Assembly (NCBI GenBank): GCA_942159475.1
Contig: OW804097.1
Coordinates: 39,878,298 to 39,942,297, forward strand
Direction of reading: 5' to 3'
Source of the DNA: Sthenelais limicola
Taxonomy: Eukaryota > Annelida > Polychaeta > Phyllodocida > Sigalionidae
Length of the DNA: 64,000 nucleotides
This document shows, piece by piece, positions 1 to 9,063 of this stretch. A program made the position numbers and the translations under genes. The first letter of the stretch is position 1; each line of letters begins with the position of its first letter. Below the pieces are notes generated by a model. That model was not told where the DNA came from. It did no database searches and saw only the letters and a program-made list of their open reading frames with translations.

Positions 1-117
1 CCTATATTAGGTATATATATATATAGAATTATTAAATTAGATATGCATGCTACAACGTGGTGTAACAGTATTATTAGATTTGGTATTTCATGGATTCGAC
101 AAGTCTGTTTGTTGAAC
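1..117. other. AT-rich flank, no feature
   Basis: AT-rich sequence with a short TATATA run near position 13-24. I see no gene or repeat that recurs elsewhere in the window. Confidence 0.4.
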
Positions 118-393
118 TTAAAGGGTCAATAAATAGGTTCATGATCACTTTTACGTGAACAAACATTATGGATCCCTAAGTACAACACCCATGTTTACCT
201 CCATTATTGTCTAACTTATAGTCGCTCACACAGAACGCTTCGGTGAGAAGTCTGTTTCGTCTGTTTCGCACAAGAGGACACTGATGTATGACGTCAGAAG
301 GTGGCTCCTGAAATGTACACAATATCTCTACGGACTTGTTTATTATGTATATTGCATGTTCATTTCAAAATTCAGCCACTTTGTGACTTTGAC
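118..393 (+). repeat. MITE family A, left part (interrupted copy)
   Basis: This segment matches the first two thirds of the repeats at 9806-10201 and (reversed) 36296-36926. Shared words include AAGGGTCA near the end, CTTATAGTCGCTCACA and TTGCATGTTCATTTC. It starts at a TTAA (118-121). The homology stops at about 393, where the DIRS-like element begins, and resumes at 5223, so the two halves are one repeat copy split by the retrotransposon. TTAA at both outer ends would fit a piggyBac-type target duplication, which is an inference. Confidence 0.65.
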
Positions 394-408
394 TAACAGT
401 GTAATAGC

Positions 409-643
409 GGAACTCCACTATAGGTAAAAAACGGCGCCAACAGGCAAAATTCGTCGCCGACATGACTAAAAATTCGGAAAATTCGACATGACTAAAAATT
501 CTAGTGGAAGAGGGGGTAAAATAGGTTGTCGGCAACACATTTATTTGTTGCCAACAATTGCAAAATATCTAATTTGATTAGATATTTCGTCGCAAAAAAT
601 TCGTCGCAGCCGTTTTTTGCCGTTTTTCCCATAGTGGAGTTCC
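409..643. mobile_element. 235-bp MITE inserted in the DIRS terminus
   Basis: The ends are inverted repeats: GGAACTCCACTATAGG at 409-424 and the complement of CCCATAGTGGAGTTCC at 628-643, both followed inward by an A-rich run and CGGC. The inside is AT-rich and non-coding, with short inner direct repeats of ATTCG and GACATGACTAAAAATTC. It lies directly inside the presumed DIRS inverted end (394-408), so it probably inserted after the retrotransposon. Confidence 0.7.
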
Positions 644-687
644 TGCATAACATGGACTAAGACGGATACCGGGTTGGAGAATAAAAG

Positions 688-706
688 TTTATTTATAATA
701 TTTATT
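688..706 (-). terminator. Poly(A) signals of the DIRS-like element
   Basis: On the minus strand AATAAA occurs twice (positions 706-701 and 693-688), about 240 bases after the recombinase stop codon. This is the expected place for the 3' end of the retrotransposon transcript. The 644-940 interval is otherwise AT-rich untranslated sequence. Confidence 0.5.
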
Positions 707-940
707 AAATATGATGAATGAATTGATAAGTACATGGATGATAAATAGACTTTGATGTATAATAAGAAGATAAGAGATCAATATATTTGTTTGAATGATC
801 ATTAATAAAAGTGATAAGACAATTGTAAATTGATGATTAAGTTAAGAGGTAATCAGCGATAAACATGGCAGCGTGATTGACAATGGCAATTGATGTTTGA
901 AGCAGATGTGTAGTTTTAAGCCAAGGGCAAGGCTTGTAGT

Positions 941-1849
941 TCATGAGAGGGACTTTAGTGCCTGGAGTGTAGAGATAGTGGAGGGGTTTCTCGCGTAACA
1001 AAAGATGGCTTCACTTTTCCAGCCACCGTGCTTTGCAATGTCTGGAATATCCACGCCTTTTTCTTGTAGGTAAAGGCTGCCCCCCCTCTTTAGAGAGTGT
1101 AACGTGGTGGTGGGATCAATGCCAGCTGAAGCCACCGCCTTTTTCCAGGTGGAAACTAGGTGTTGCGTAGTCATTGGAGTTTTGTCTCTAAAGCGGAGGA
1201 GGAGGGCGTTTGGGGAGGGCGGGGATATCTTGTATAATCTTGAAAGATGGTAGACTACACACAGCTGCTTGTCGGCTGCCCGAGGAATGGTCAAAGAGGC
1301 TTGGTTGGCGACAGTCTGTTGGGCTTTTGACCATTTAATATTTATGACTATAGACTCCTTGTTGATAGTCAGGTCGTCTGTAGTCACCTGTCTTGTGGTA
1401 TCAAGTTGTCCCTGAGTTCTTGGGGCTATATTAGACTGGCGCATATTTGTCGTAAATAGCAGGAGGAAAGCAACCGCGTATTGGTAGTAGTATGGGTTGA
1501 AATGAAGCGCCTGTAGAATACGCCTAAGGTCCTGAGGTGTAATAGGAGGCCTCTGGACTGCCGGTGTCCTCTTGTTTATAGATATAGACCTCAATAATAG
1601 TTGGACCTGGCGCGATTGAAAGGCCCCTGTTGGGATGTCAAGCCTTTGTAAGATAGCCTTTAGTGATGAGACAAGTGATGCTACACCCATCGCGGTGTGG
1701 GCCGAACGAGCTGCCTGCTCAATGAAGGCCGCAACCAGTTGCACCGATGGATTGTGGTAGTTTTGGCGAAATTGTGTGGCCATGCCCACGTAGAGTCTGA
1801 GGATGTATCTATGGTTCTTGATGGTACCCGGGCGATATGCTTGGCTCAT
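941..1849 (-). CDS. DIRS-type tyrosine recombinase (YR)
   Basis: The 302-residue protein is a tyrosine recombinase of the DIRS type, the enzyme that joins the circular DNA copy of the element into the genome. The frame is open from about 1912, so it overlaps the end of the RNase H gene; the first ATG is at 1849 and begins MSQAYRPGT. Residues 1-100 fit the N-terminal DNA-binding core. Residues 105-290 are the catalytic domain, with MRQSN (R137), HSLKRGG (H251), HGGW (H274) and FCYA (Y285, the likely nucleophile). In the usual HxxR box the fourth position is Arg; here it is Lys254, followed by Arg255, which may lower activity or simply be a mutation. There are no stops or frameshifts. Confidence 0.85.
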   Translation of the reverse strand: MSQAYRPGTIKNHRYILRLYVGMATQFRQNYHNPSVQLVAAFIEQAARSAHTAMGVASLVSSLKAILQRLDIPTGAFQSRQVQLLLRSISINKRTPAVQRPPITPQDLRRILQALHFNPYYYQYAVAFLLLFTTNMRQSNIAPRTQGQLDTTRQVTTDDLTINKESIVINIKWSKAQQTVANQASLTIPRAADKQLCVVYHLSRLYKISPPSPNALLLRFRDKTPMTTQHLVSTWKKAVASAGIDPTTTLHSLKRGGSLYLQEKGVDIPDIAKHGGWKSEAIFCYARNPSTISTLQALKSLS

Positions 1850-1893
1850 CCGGCTCTCAGCTGCCCTGAGATATGAGTCGAGTCCCGAATCTG

Positions 1894-2772
1894 TTAAGTA
1901 AATTGCTTGAAATTAGTCACATACACAGGAGGAGTAAGTTTTTTGATTTTATGCTTAGTTATTAGTTCGTCTGCTGTGGCTCTATATTCTTGGGATGTAT
2001 GTGCCCGAGAGAGAGCATCGGCTAGGATCATTTCAATGCCAGGGATGTGTGTGTATACAATATGCAAGTTGTATTTGGCCTGTATCCACCACACAGCCCT
2101 TGCTATCGCACACAGAACGGGGTCGCGTGCCCGCCCCGCCCTCAGTGTGTGAATCGTTGCAGAATTGTCACAGCACAGTTCAATTGTAGTATTCCTGTCC
2201 TTCTCAGACACAAACATTCTGAGAGCGACTAAGCAATTTAAACATTCGAGAATGGATATGTGGTAGCTCGCTGCAATCTTGTGTGGGTATACCAATTCAT
2301 AGTAGTTTGTCATGTCGGAGGCGCCCCCGCCTGTGAGGCAGGAGTCGGCCACAATCGATTTGACCGGTGGGCTGGTGTGTATGATTGATTTGCAATTATA
2401 AGTCACCAGAAAGCTTAGGAACCACTTCAAGTCGGCCACCAGTGGTTTTGTGACCGGGACGGTGTGGTTGGTGTAATTTTGCCTAAGGGTTTCGAGGATC
2501 CTAGACATGAATAAACGTGCCGGTGAAACGCATTTTCCCAAGTGATTTATTTTTCCCACTATTGATTGAATTTGGACTAGAGTTAGTGTTTCTTGGCGAA
2601 TAGCCCACCTGATGAGAGCGAGAAATTCCTGTACCTTCTTGTGAGGGATTGAGAGTTCCCTTTTTGACAAGTCGATGTTTATTCCCAGGTATGTTACTCT
2701 TGGGGAGGGGGCTTGTATCTTTTCATATGCTATTGGGAGACCCAAGTTGCGAAATAGTGAGTGTCTGGGCAA
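1894..2772 (-). CDS. DIRS pol segment: RT thumb/connection and RNase H
   Basis: This open segment carries the C-terminal part of the DIRS polymerase. Residues 8-46 (NLGLPIAYEK, LGINIDLSKREL, PHKK) are the end of the reverse transcriptase. Residues 140-255 are RNase H, with the four acidic residues D143 (VADS), E176 (LECLN), D202 (CDNS) and D252 (ADALSR), so the active site looks complete. The start at 2772 is not a true start: it reads TTG, and the frame follows from the upstream RT segment through a single extra base in the run of five G (plus strand) at 2782-2786. It ends at 1894, overlapping the start of the recombinase frame by about 20 bases, as is common in DIRS elements. Confidence 0.8.
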   Translation of the reverse strand: MPRHSLFRNLGLPIAYEKIQAPSPRVTYLGINIDLSKRELSIPHKKVQEFLALIRWAIRQETLTLVQIQSIVGKINHLGKCVSPARLFMSRILETLRQNYTNHTVPVTKPLVADLKWFLSFLVTYNCKSIIHTSPPVKSIVADSCLTGGGASDMTNYYELVYPHKIAASYHISILECLNCLVALRMFVSEKDRNTTIELCCDNSATIHTLRAGRARDPVLCAIARAVWWIQAKYNLHIVYTHIPGIEMILADALSRAHTSQEYRATADELITKHKIKKLTPPVYVTNFKQFT

Positions 2773-2773
2773 A

Positions 2774-3397
2774 TTAAGCGTGGGGGTCCTGTTCTGACTG
2801 GTGTATTATTAGCATATCATCAAGAAACATATATGCGTGTATGCCCTTTTGTTTTAATGCCCGAACTACAAAGTTTCCTATCTTTTGCATATAGAGCGAA
2901 CTGTTACGCGAGCCGAATGGCATTGCTTTATCAATGTATACCTTGCCTCTGTGTGATATAGCAAGAAGCGGATAGTCCAACGGGCATGTAGGAATATTCC
3001 TGTATGCCCACTGTATGTCAATTGTAGCCAGGGTACATTGGAAGCCCATGCTTCTAATGGTATCCACTGCCTCGGGGATAGTAGGGAGAGTGTGGTCATG
3101 TATATTTCCAAACATTGAGTTTTTAGCGACATAGTCATTTACATTGTTTCCTGGCGGGTATGAGAGATCTATGATTATTCGTTTTTTACTAGGGTCTGAC
3201 TTTGGTCTTGTCATGATAGGGGAGACATTATACCATTCAAATGGGCCGTCTTCGAATGGGCCTAGCATTGCAGTGTTTACTGTTTCTATTTCAAGATATT
3301 GCTGCGGGGAATTGTTTACCGGAGCTGTGGGCGGATTTGTTCGGTCGGTCCAAGACCGGGCCCGTATATTGGAGTGGGAATCCGTATGTAATCCCAT
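2774..3397 (-). CDS. DIRS pol segment: reverse transcriptase core
   Basis: This is the catalytic core of the reverse transcriptase. Visible blocks are RPKSDPSKKRIIIDLSYPPG (64-83), motif A TIDIQWAYR with D127, motif B PFGSR (160-164) and motif C FLDD (191-194; most relatives have YLDD). The start at 3397 lies in a shifted frame, so residues 1 to about 31 are probably out-of-frame sequence. The true upstream part is in the frame of 3291-4154, and the join is a run of four G (plus strand) at 3306-3309. The segment ends in an early stop at 2774, caused by a second one-base gain at 2782-2786. Both breaks are +1 at homopolymers, so either true decay or sequence-assembly indels could explain them. 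Confidence 0.8.
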   Translation of the reverse strand: MGLHTDSHSNIRARSWTDRTNPPTAPVNNSPQQYLEIETVNTAMLGPFEDGPFEWYNVSPIMTRPKSDPSKKRIIIDLSYPPGNNVNDYVAKNSMFGNIHDHTLPTIPEAVDTIRSMGFQCTLATIDIQWAYRNIPTCPLDYPLLAISHRGKVYIDKAMPFGSRNSSLYMQKIGNFVVRALKQKGIHAYMFLDDMLIIHQSEQDPHA

Positions 3398-4154
3398 CTA
3401 GCACTATTCTGTCGTCTGGGTGGCCTGTGGCTATGGCCTCCCAGTTTTCTGGCTTTAGAAGGGAAGTTACCTTTACCTTTGCCTCCAACATATTAGCCCT
3501 ACCTGTAGCCCGCACTGTGTCATAGATTTTGAGAGTATCAAGGTCCCTTCCCTCCCCCATAAGTTTTGGCCAGTATAACCTCCTTTGCTGGGTTATACTA
3601 GGATCATCTATACTAATTGTTTTTTTACCGGTGACCGCTACTGGGTCGATGCCCTCATACACCCCCTCCTCCCCCAAGACCGGGCAGGGTTGAGATCGTC
3701 TGGTCTCAATCTCGTCTACCTGGATTTTCATTATGTCATCAATGTGTTTATTGTGAGGGGGGGTGATATGAGAGAAGCTTTTGCTGATTTGAGTGTTAGA
3801 TTGCCCCGCTGTGAGCAGGGGGCAGTGGTCTGCGATAGTGAAACATACGTTTGGGGGGAAGGGATTATTCGTTTTTTGCAAATGATCTGTCATTGGAACC
3901 CGATGACTTTTTGTAGTTTTGGCCCTTCTTAGCGTTTTGGTTATTATGACTGGGTCTTTGAGGCTGAGAGCCTCCGTTGTTACCCTGGCCCTTCCTTTTA
4001 TTACATGCGGTAATGGGGTGGTCGTGTTCCATCCCATATGCCAACCAGCAGTATGCACATGCATGTATGTGCATACTTCCGTGAGATTTCGTGTTATGGC
4101 AACTCCCTTTGTTAAATTGGGGACAGACGTTTGATTTGTCTTCATGTGAAGCAT
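3291..4154 (-). CDS. DIRS pol segment: N-terminal region before the RT
   Basis: This frame holds the beginning of pol. From about residue 85 on it reads as a plausible polyprotein leading to WPKLMGEGRDLDTLKIYD, then LDGITYGFPLQYTG and NKSAHSSGKQFP, the conserved stretch just before the DIRS reverse transcriptase. The first 80-95 residues overlap the gag gene in another frame, so the real start is unclear; the ATG at 4154 is only the first in frame. The frame runs into a stop at 3291, just past the homopolymer at 3306-3309, where a one-base gain moves the continuation into the next segment. No protease motif was recognised. Confidence 0.65.
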   Translation of the reverse strand: MLHMKTNQTSVPNLTKGVAITRNLTEVCTYMHVHTAGWHMGWNTTTPLPHVIKGRARVTTEALSLKDPVIITKTLRRAKTTKSHRVPMTDHLQKTNNPFPPNVCFTIADHCPLLTAGQSNTQISKSFSHITPPHNKHIDDIMKIQVDEIETRRSQPCPVLGEEGVYEGIDPVAVTGKKTISIDDPSITQQRRLYWPKLMGEGRDLDTLKIYDTVRATGRANMLEAKVKVTSLLKPENWEAIATGHPDDRIVLDGITYGFPLQYTGPVLDRPNKSAHSSGKQFPAAIS

Positions 4155-4785
4155 TCATAGAAGCTATAACGTTTGCCCTGATCCTCTCAGATGAGATCCT
4201 TGAGGAGTCCCGCCAGTCATAGTTCTCCTGCCCGATATCGTGCAAGATTGCGTTAGACCATGTGCGCATATGCTCCCAGTCAAATCGAGTGAGGTCCTCC
4301 CCTAATTGTCCAAAATGACCAATCATAGCTACTACTGTGGGGTTTGTAATCTTTTCCTTACAAATCATTCTGGTAAAACCAATTAAAAACTCTGGAAGTG
4401 TCAGGTCGTCGTGGCTATCACGTTTTTTAACCCCTTTTTGCAGATCATTTGGGAGAAAGTGGCGAGGCATAGGGTAGCGAGAGATTTTATGAAGGTAAGG
4501 GTCGTATGTTTCTTTACCGGTGGTCTTGCCTAGTGAAGGGTGTAGGGCATGTAGCAAAGCATCTGCCCGGTTTGCATTTCCCTGGGTCTTAAGGAAGGGC
4601 ATGTTATCAAAATGATTTTGGCGAGAAGTGTCTTTATCTACAATGTCGCTAATTTCATAGTTCTCGAATAAGTTTTGTTTCACAGTGCCTGAAGGTCGAA
4701 TAGGAGAGGAAGTTTTTGAATTGTTAACAGAGTCCTCCTTTTTATCGTTATTCTGCTTTGCCAGAACGGCCATTGCCTTAGCCAT
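3865..4785 (-). CDS. DIRS gag-like protein with Cys/His zinc region
   Basis: The 306-residue protein is the first gene of the DIRS-like element and most likely its nucleocapsid/gag protein. An in-frame stop lies about 10 codons upstream, so the ATG at 4785 (MAKAMAVLAK) is a good start. Residues 1-60 are polar and acidic/basic. Residues 100-220 form a predicted folded part with LPEFLIGFTRM and GHFGQLGEDLTRFDW. A Cys/His-rich region follows: C221, C229, H239/H241, C243, C246, H254/H256, C261, in the style of DIRS gag zinc fingers (CPQFNKGSC then CAYC). The tail is rich in Gly, Gln, Asn and Lys, typical of RNA binding. It overlaps pol by up to 290 bases and has no stops, so this copy of gag could still be translated. 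Confidence 0.75.
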   Translation of the reverse strand: MAKAMAVLAKQNNDKKEDSVNNSKTSSPIRPSGTVKQNLFENYEISDIVDKDTSRQNHFDNMPFLKTQGNANRADALLHALHPSLGKTTGKETYDPYLHKISRYPMPRHFLPNDLQKGVKKRDSHDDLTLPEFLIGFTRMICKEKITNPTVVAMIGHFGQLGEDLTRFDWEHMRTWSNAILHDIGQENYDWRDSSRISSERIRANVIASMNASHEDKSNVCPQFNKGSCHNTKSHGSMHIHACAYCWLAYGMEHDHPITACNKRKGQGNNGGSQPQRPSHNNQNAKKGQNYKKSSGSNDRSFAKNE

Positions 4786-4799
4786 TGTCTCTATATTGT

Positions 4800-5140
4800 C
4801 TTCTAGCCTAGCTAGTTATTAGTTAACTTCTTTACATCAACAGTTTCAATATCGACTGCATCCCCCTAGGGCTGGGTGGACCCACGACCTGCCATGGCTA
4901 AGATTGTGTAAAGGTTTCTACTTACAATAATTGCTGGTGGCCTTTGCGGGCAATAGCTTTTGTGTGTATGACTCCTAGTCACACTGAAGGGTCAACAGAC
5001 CGCGTGGTGTGACAGGTATCCCAGGTAGAGGGTGGTGGGGTGTAGTGGCGAAGCGGCGTAGGTGTGTGCGCTGTGTATGCCAACGTATTGCCCCAAGCGC
5101 AGCGAGTGAAAGAATGAGGGTTAGTGAATGGATGAATGAG
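4800..5140 (-). promoter_or_regulatory. 5' untranslated leader of the DIRS-like element
   Basis: This non-coding stretch lies between the predicted transcription start (about 5110-5118) and the gag ATG. It is more GC-rich than the surroundings and has direct GAATG/GAGT-type repeats around 5105-5140. No reading frame matches a known protein. Confidence 0.4.
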
Positions 5141-5206
5141 TTTATATAGGATTAGTAGGCCCGGTGATCGAAGACCATGCAGCCCCATTGGCTAATAATA
5201 ACCAAT
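5141..5206 (-). promoter_or_regulatory. TATA/CCAAT promoter of the DIRS-like element
   Basis: On the minus strand a CCAAT box (AGCCAATGGGG, CCAAT at 5191-5187) is followed 38 bases later by a TATA box (TATATAAA, 5148-5141). A second, oppositely oriented CCAAT lies at 5202-5206. The spacing fits an RNA polymerase II promoter with a start near 5110-5118, upstream of gag. Confidence 0.5.
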
Positions 5207-5222
5207 GCGAATCACATTGTTA

Positions 5223-5347
5223 CATCTAAATAGGTAGAACTCACTAAATGTTAGGTTGCATTACGTACCACTGGGGCCGCTACATATGAATAATAGTAAA
5301 AAAGTTGATTTTCTCATAATACTTTGGGGTTCAGTGAGTCTCTTTAA
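5223..5347 (+). repeat. MITE family A, right part
   Basis: Matches 10108-10201: CATCTAAATAGG, ACTCACTAAATGTTAGGTT, GATTTTCTCATAATA and the end TGAGTCTCTTTAA with TTAA at 5344-5347. It completes the copy begun at 118-393. Confidence 0.65.
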
Positions 5348-5349
5348 AT

Positions 5350-5430
5350 TTGAATGTCATTTTGTCTTAAATGTGTTATTTGGGAGGATCGGTGAAGGTG
5401 AATTGTACATTTTCTGACAGCCTGACCCAT
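5350..5430 (-). repeat. MITE family C, terminal fragment
   Basis: Matches the end of the 14478-14714 copy: TTGTCTTAAATGTG, GGTGAAGGTGAATTG, ACATTTTCTGACAG and CTGACCCA. Only one end is present. Confidence 0.6.
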
Positions 5431-5596
5431 GTGGCATCCGTCATGTGCAGTAGAATATGGCATGCATGCAAGTCCACCATTCCCATCGCTAATATCACCG
5501 GCAATATATGTTGCTAAACAGACTAAATGGAGAAGCACTTTGTGAGTCAGACTGACTAATGGGAGGGCTGAACAGCACTTCTATACAATATAAATA

Positions 5597-5880
5597 TATG
5601 TGATGTTTTGCAGAGAAATGAGTCACAAGTCGCAAAAAATGGATTTTGTGATATCATACTATTTTATCATTTGAAAAGATGAGATCAAGCAAATCCTAAT
5701 GATAGTAAACATTAAGTCAAATTAAACGTATTTCTATTTTTGAAAAAAAAGTTTGCAATATTTCTGGGTGGATGAACTAGTAAATTAGTTAAATATACTC
5801 TATAGGGTCAACTTAGAAATACATGCATATATTCAATACACTGTCTCGAGATTTGAACAGGAACACTCATCACATATGTG
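5597..5880 (+). mobile_element. MITE family B copy
   Basis: Starts TGTGATGTTTTGCAG, then GAGTCACAAGTCGC and AAAAAATGGATTTTG; the interior shares GAAAAGATGAGATCAAGC and CAATATTTCTGGGTGG with the other copies. The far end is degenerate (ACTCATCACAT). Confidence 0.6.
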
Positions 5881-6708
5881 ACTGAATAGAACTGCTACTT
5901 GAATTAAGAAAACAGTTTCATGTATAAATGTCTAAATATTTTCATTTAAAGAAGGGAATAATGCAGAATTTCAAAAGTAATGGAAAAGGAACTAGAATAT
6001 TTTGGTAATTCTGTGAGAATCGAATGAGAATCGGCTTAGTGCCATTTTTGTCTAATAATTGGACCCTATTGTACTTTCTTTTGGATGTATTTGAAAGAAC
6101 GGGATGTTGCTCTTGTTAACAATTTTGTCATTTAAGTTCTTGTATGACAGTTGGTCATAAAAATAATGAATATATGATGTTTTAATGACTTTATTCAAAA
6201 TGTAGTGTTGGAACGTCAATATTCACATGATGTGTCCTCTCGATATAGTAGTTTAAACAGTTTATATGAAATACAGAAGAAGGTATTTAGAGTATTGAAT
6301 CATGAGTGTTGTATCCAATGTATACACTCTGCATTGTTGACTTTGTCTGCTTTCTGAATAAAGACCCGGTGTAGGGAAGAGAATAAAAAAAAATATATAT
6401 GATGTTTTGATTATGACAGTTTATTGGCAGCTGTAGTTTGCTAGAACGAAGGAGCATTTATTCTTCTTAACGTGTCATTCAAATTGTATAGCCGTTAGGC
6501 ATCGGGACATAGAAAATACGAATGAAATAAATGGAGGAGTAATCTCTGAGAGAGACTGAACGATGGGAAGACTCGGCTGAGGTTTTATGCAACGGAAATG
6601 TATGTCATTGTGATTAAATACCTTTATGAATAACGAGAGAAGGCCGAGCAATGAGATGGATTAATTAGTTTTTGTAATTTGTCTGTAGTTAATCATGTAT
6701 CGTTCATT
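5881..6708. other. AT-rich stretch, no gene
   Basis: No supported gene. At about 6010-6045 a fragment (GTGAGAATCG then GAATCGGCTTAGTG) resembles one arm of the foldback element at 37130-37241. Confidence 0.4.
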
Positions 6709-6821
6709 ACGACAAAACAATAGCTATGTGTTTCATCGGTGATGATGGTGTAAATAAAGTACGACAAAACAAGAGCTATATAATTGCTGTTGGAGCATGT
6801 TTCATCGGTGATGATGGTGTT
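6709..6821 (+). repeat. Imperfect direct duplication
   Basis: The pair ACGACAAAACAA(T/G)AGCTAT and GTTTCATCGGTGATGATGG occurs twice, at 6709-6749 and 6760-6821. It is a small local duplication. Confidence 0.6.
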
Positions 6822-7168
6822 GCACCTTTATCTATTGCAGTGACTTTCTTTCCTCGTTCTTGGATCATTATACCCGCCAGGCTGTATAGAACAGAGTACT
6901 TGAGTCGTCTAGTCGGAATGACTTGTTCTCATTACACAACTGTGAAGGATGTGGATGGAAATTGGAGCCAGTGTTCGCCAGAATGTTACCCCACATACAT
7001 CTAGACCCTCTAGTCATCATAACATCTAAAGAATGTAAAATATATAAACAGCAGTCAACGCAGTGTTCACAAGAATGCCAGGACCTAGCTGATTTGAAAA
7101 TGGGATACACTACCTGTATAAGCACACAACCCATTTTCACTCATTGTTATCCATCAAACCTTAATTAA
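6822..7168 (+). other. Short Cys-rich open segment, doubtful exon
   Basis: Two overlapping plus-strand frames are open here. One reads NWSQCSPEC, the other QQSTQCSQECQDLADLKMG with further Cys. The spaced Cys and WSxC pattern recalls secreted extracellular repeats, but I recognise no family and see no convincing splice sites on both sides. It could be chance. Confidence 0.15.
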
Positions 7169-7544
7169 CCCAAATTTAACAAATGGACGATGTCCACAAA
7201 AAATTATACACAAGGAAACTCAATACCATGAGTCACACCTTGATGAAGATATAGCTAGTGCATCCCATTGCAGTAGTGTAGGTAATTAGTCATTTTATAC
7301 CCCTGTATACTGTTAATTGTAACTTAAAAGTCTAGTCTAAGGGACCCTCTGGAAGAGCTGTGGCTGCCACAGAAGAGGACCGACCCATTTCCGATGTAAA
7401 TTATCTATACGTTTATCATGTACTGTCTTCGGAAATAAACAATATACATACATACATTATAAAGGTCGCCATGGACACATATGCTTGTGAGAATATCATC
7501 CCATTCTACTTGTATGTTCCTCTTAATTGTATGGTGCTGGCTTA

Positions 7545-7897
7545 TTTGTGATATTTTACAGAGAAAAGAGTCACAAGTCGCAAATGAATGGATTTTGAGA
7601 TATCATCATATTTGAAAAGATGAGATCAATCTGATATTGCTTAGTCACTCACTATTATATATGGTAAAGAACGTCAATTTAGTTAAATATACACCTTAGG
7701 AAATGTCCACCCAGAAATTAATTACAAACTTTTTTTCAAAACTTAAAATATAAAACTTACACTATAGAAACACTTATTAAATGTCTTACTGTTTACTAAC
7801 ATTGGAATCCGCTTGATCTCATCTTTTAAAATATGATTATACCTCAAAATCCAATTTTTGGCGACTTGTGACTCATTTTCCTGTAACACATCACATT
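7545..7897 (+). mobile_element. MITE family B copy
   Basis: Inverted ends: GTGATATTTTACAG with GAGTCACAAGTCGC at the left, and GCGACTTGTGACTCATTTTC with CTGTAACACATCAC at the right. The inside is AT-rich and non-coding, about 350 bp. Confidence 0.75.
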
Positions 7898-9060
7898 TTA
7901 ATTCATCTGTGTAATAATTATGAAGGTGTGAACTTCATTTTCTGGTCCTGATCAAACGTCATTGAATCAATTTTGTTAAAAATGTATAGTAGTGGATCAT
8001 TATTTTTGTAGGTTTTATATCGGAATATGTAGCCGAAAAAATGTTCGGCCTATATGTTCATTAATCTTGCATTAAGGTTTTTAAAATTTGTCTCAACCTA
8101 AGTTGCAAAGAGCACCAATATAATTATAATGTCATGCTTCTGACTGTGTTAAGGTATGATGGAAGAATACAAACGAACGTGTGGTCTTCGTGAGAAGAGC
8201 GAAGCAACTGATTGAATGAACTAGGATCTGTACATATTTTCCTTCAGGATGTGGGTAAAGAGTAGGGGGCGGAGCCCTTATACGTAATACCTATGGCTTA
8301 GCATGAATAAGTAGACTTGCACGGACAAACAAACAATATAATAATGTACAACAATCACAATGAATAATCATTTGCTGGGTGGGTTGTGACAGATGTGCGA
8401 CCAATTTCTTTTTGAAGTTCAAATATTAAGCCTTCCTTCCACCAGTTTAATGTGCCAAATAATGATGGAACCGGAAAAATAAATTTCCAGGAAATTACAT
8501 TCGAACTACTTAATTTACTTAATTAATTGGTTGGCATTTCCACACTCATCAATGCAACTTTAAAGTATTCCAATCAAAATTTTAATGTTTAGTTAATTCT
8601 ACACAAAACTCCTTCATTATTATTTCTGACTTTTATTCATGCTTAACAATGCCAACCGTTCCAAACTGTTACATCTCTCTCTTAACTCTAGTGAATGAAT
8701 CTTCAAAGCGAACAAGTCCCTGATTAGTGTTGGAAATAGAGCGTCTGATATTGAAATTCGAGGAGAGTAAATAGGTCCCACTCATAGGGCGAGTTCTATC
8801 TAGATGCCAATTTAAATCCTATTTCCATTCGCGACTGGTCATCTTTTTCAATTTGCATTCTTAATTACTGAATCAGATAAGTTCTATGACATTTATCGCG
8901 TTGGCAAAGCTGATTTTTCCATACTTTGATTTTCCTATGCCATTTCTCTCATGTTGCCGAAGTTGATTTTTCTGTTTTAATCAAAATTCATTTTTACATT
9001 CATTATTCCAAGTTATTTTTCCTATTCTTTTTTTTTAATTTTTAAAACCACAGTGTAACC
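7898..9060. other. AT-rich stretch, no gene
   Basis: No open frame of note and no repeat that I could match elsewhere in the window. Confidence 0.35.
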
Positions 9061-9063
9061 ACT

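Larger units (their letters stand above)
394..5222 (-). mobile_element. DIRS-like tyrosine-recombinase retrotransposon
   Basis: Read on the minus strand, the element has the DIRS-group order: gag with a Cys/His zinc-binding region (4785-3865), reverse transcriptase plus RNase H (about 4154-1894), then tyrosine recombinase (1849-941). There is no integrase, protease or LTR pair. Short imperfect inverted ends can be seen: TAACAGTGTAAT at 394-405 against the complement of ATCACATTGTTA at 5211-5222. The flanks together form one MITE family A copy, which sets the insertion limits. A TATA box with an upstream CCAAT box lies before gag, and AATAAA signals follow the recombinase. DIRS elements integrate by recombinase, without target duplication, and none is seen. 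The copy is nearly intact, with two single-base shifts in pol, a foreign 235-bp MITE at one end and one doubtful recombinase residue. I did not verify an internal complementary region. Confidence 0.85.
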
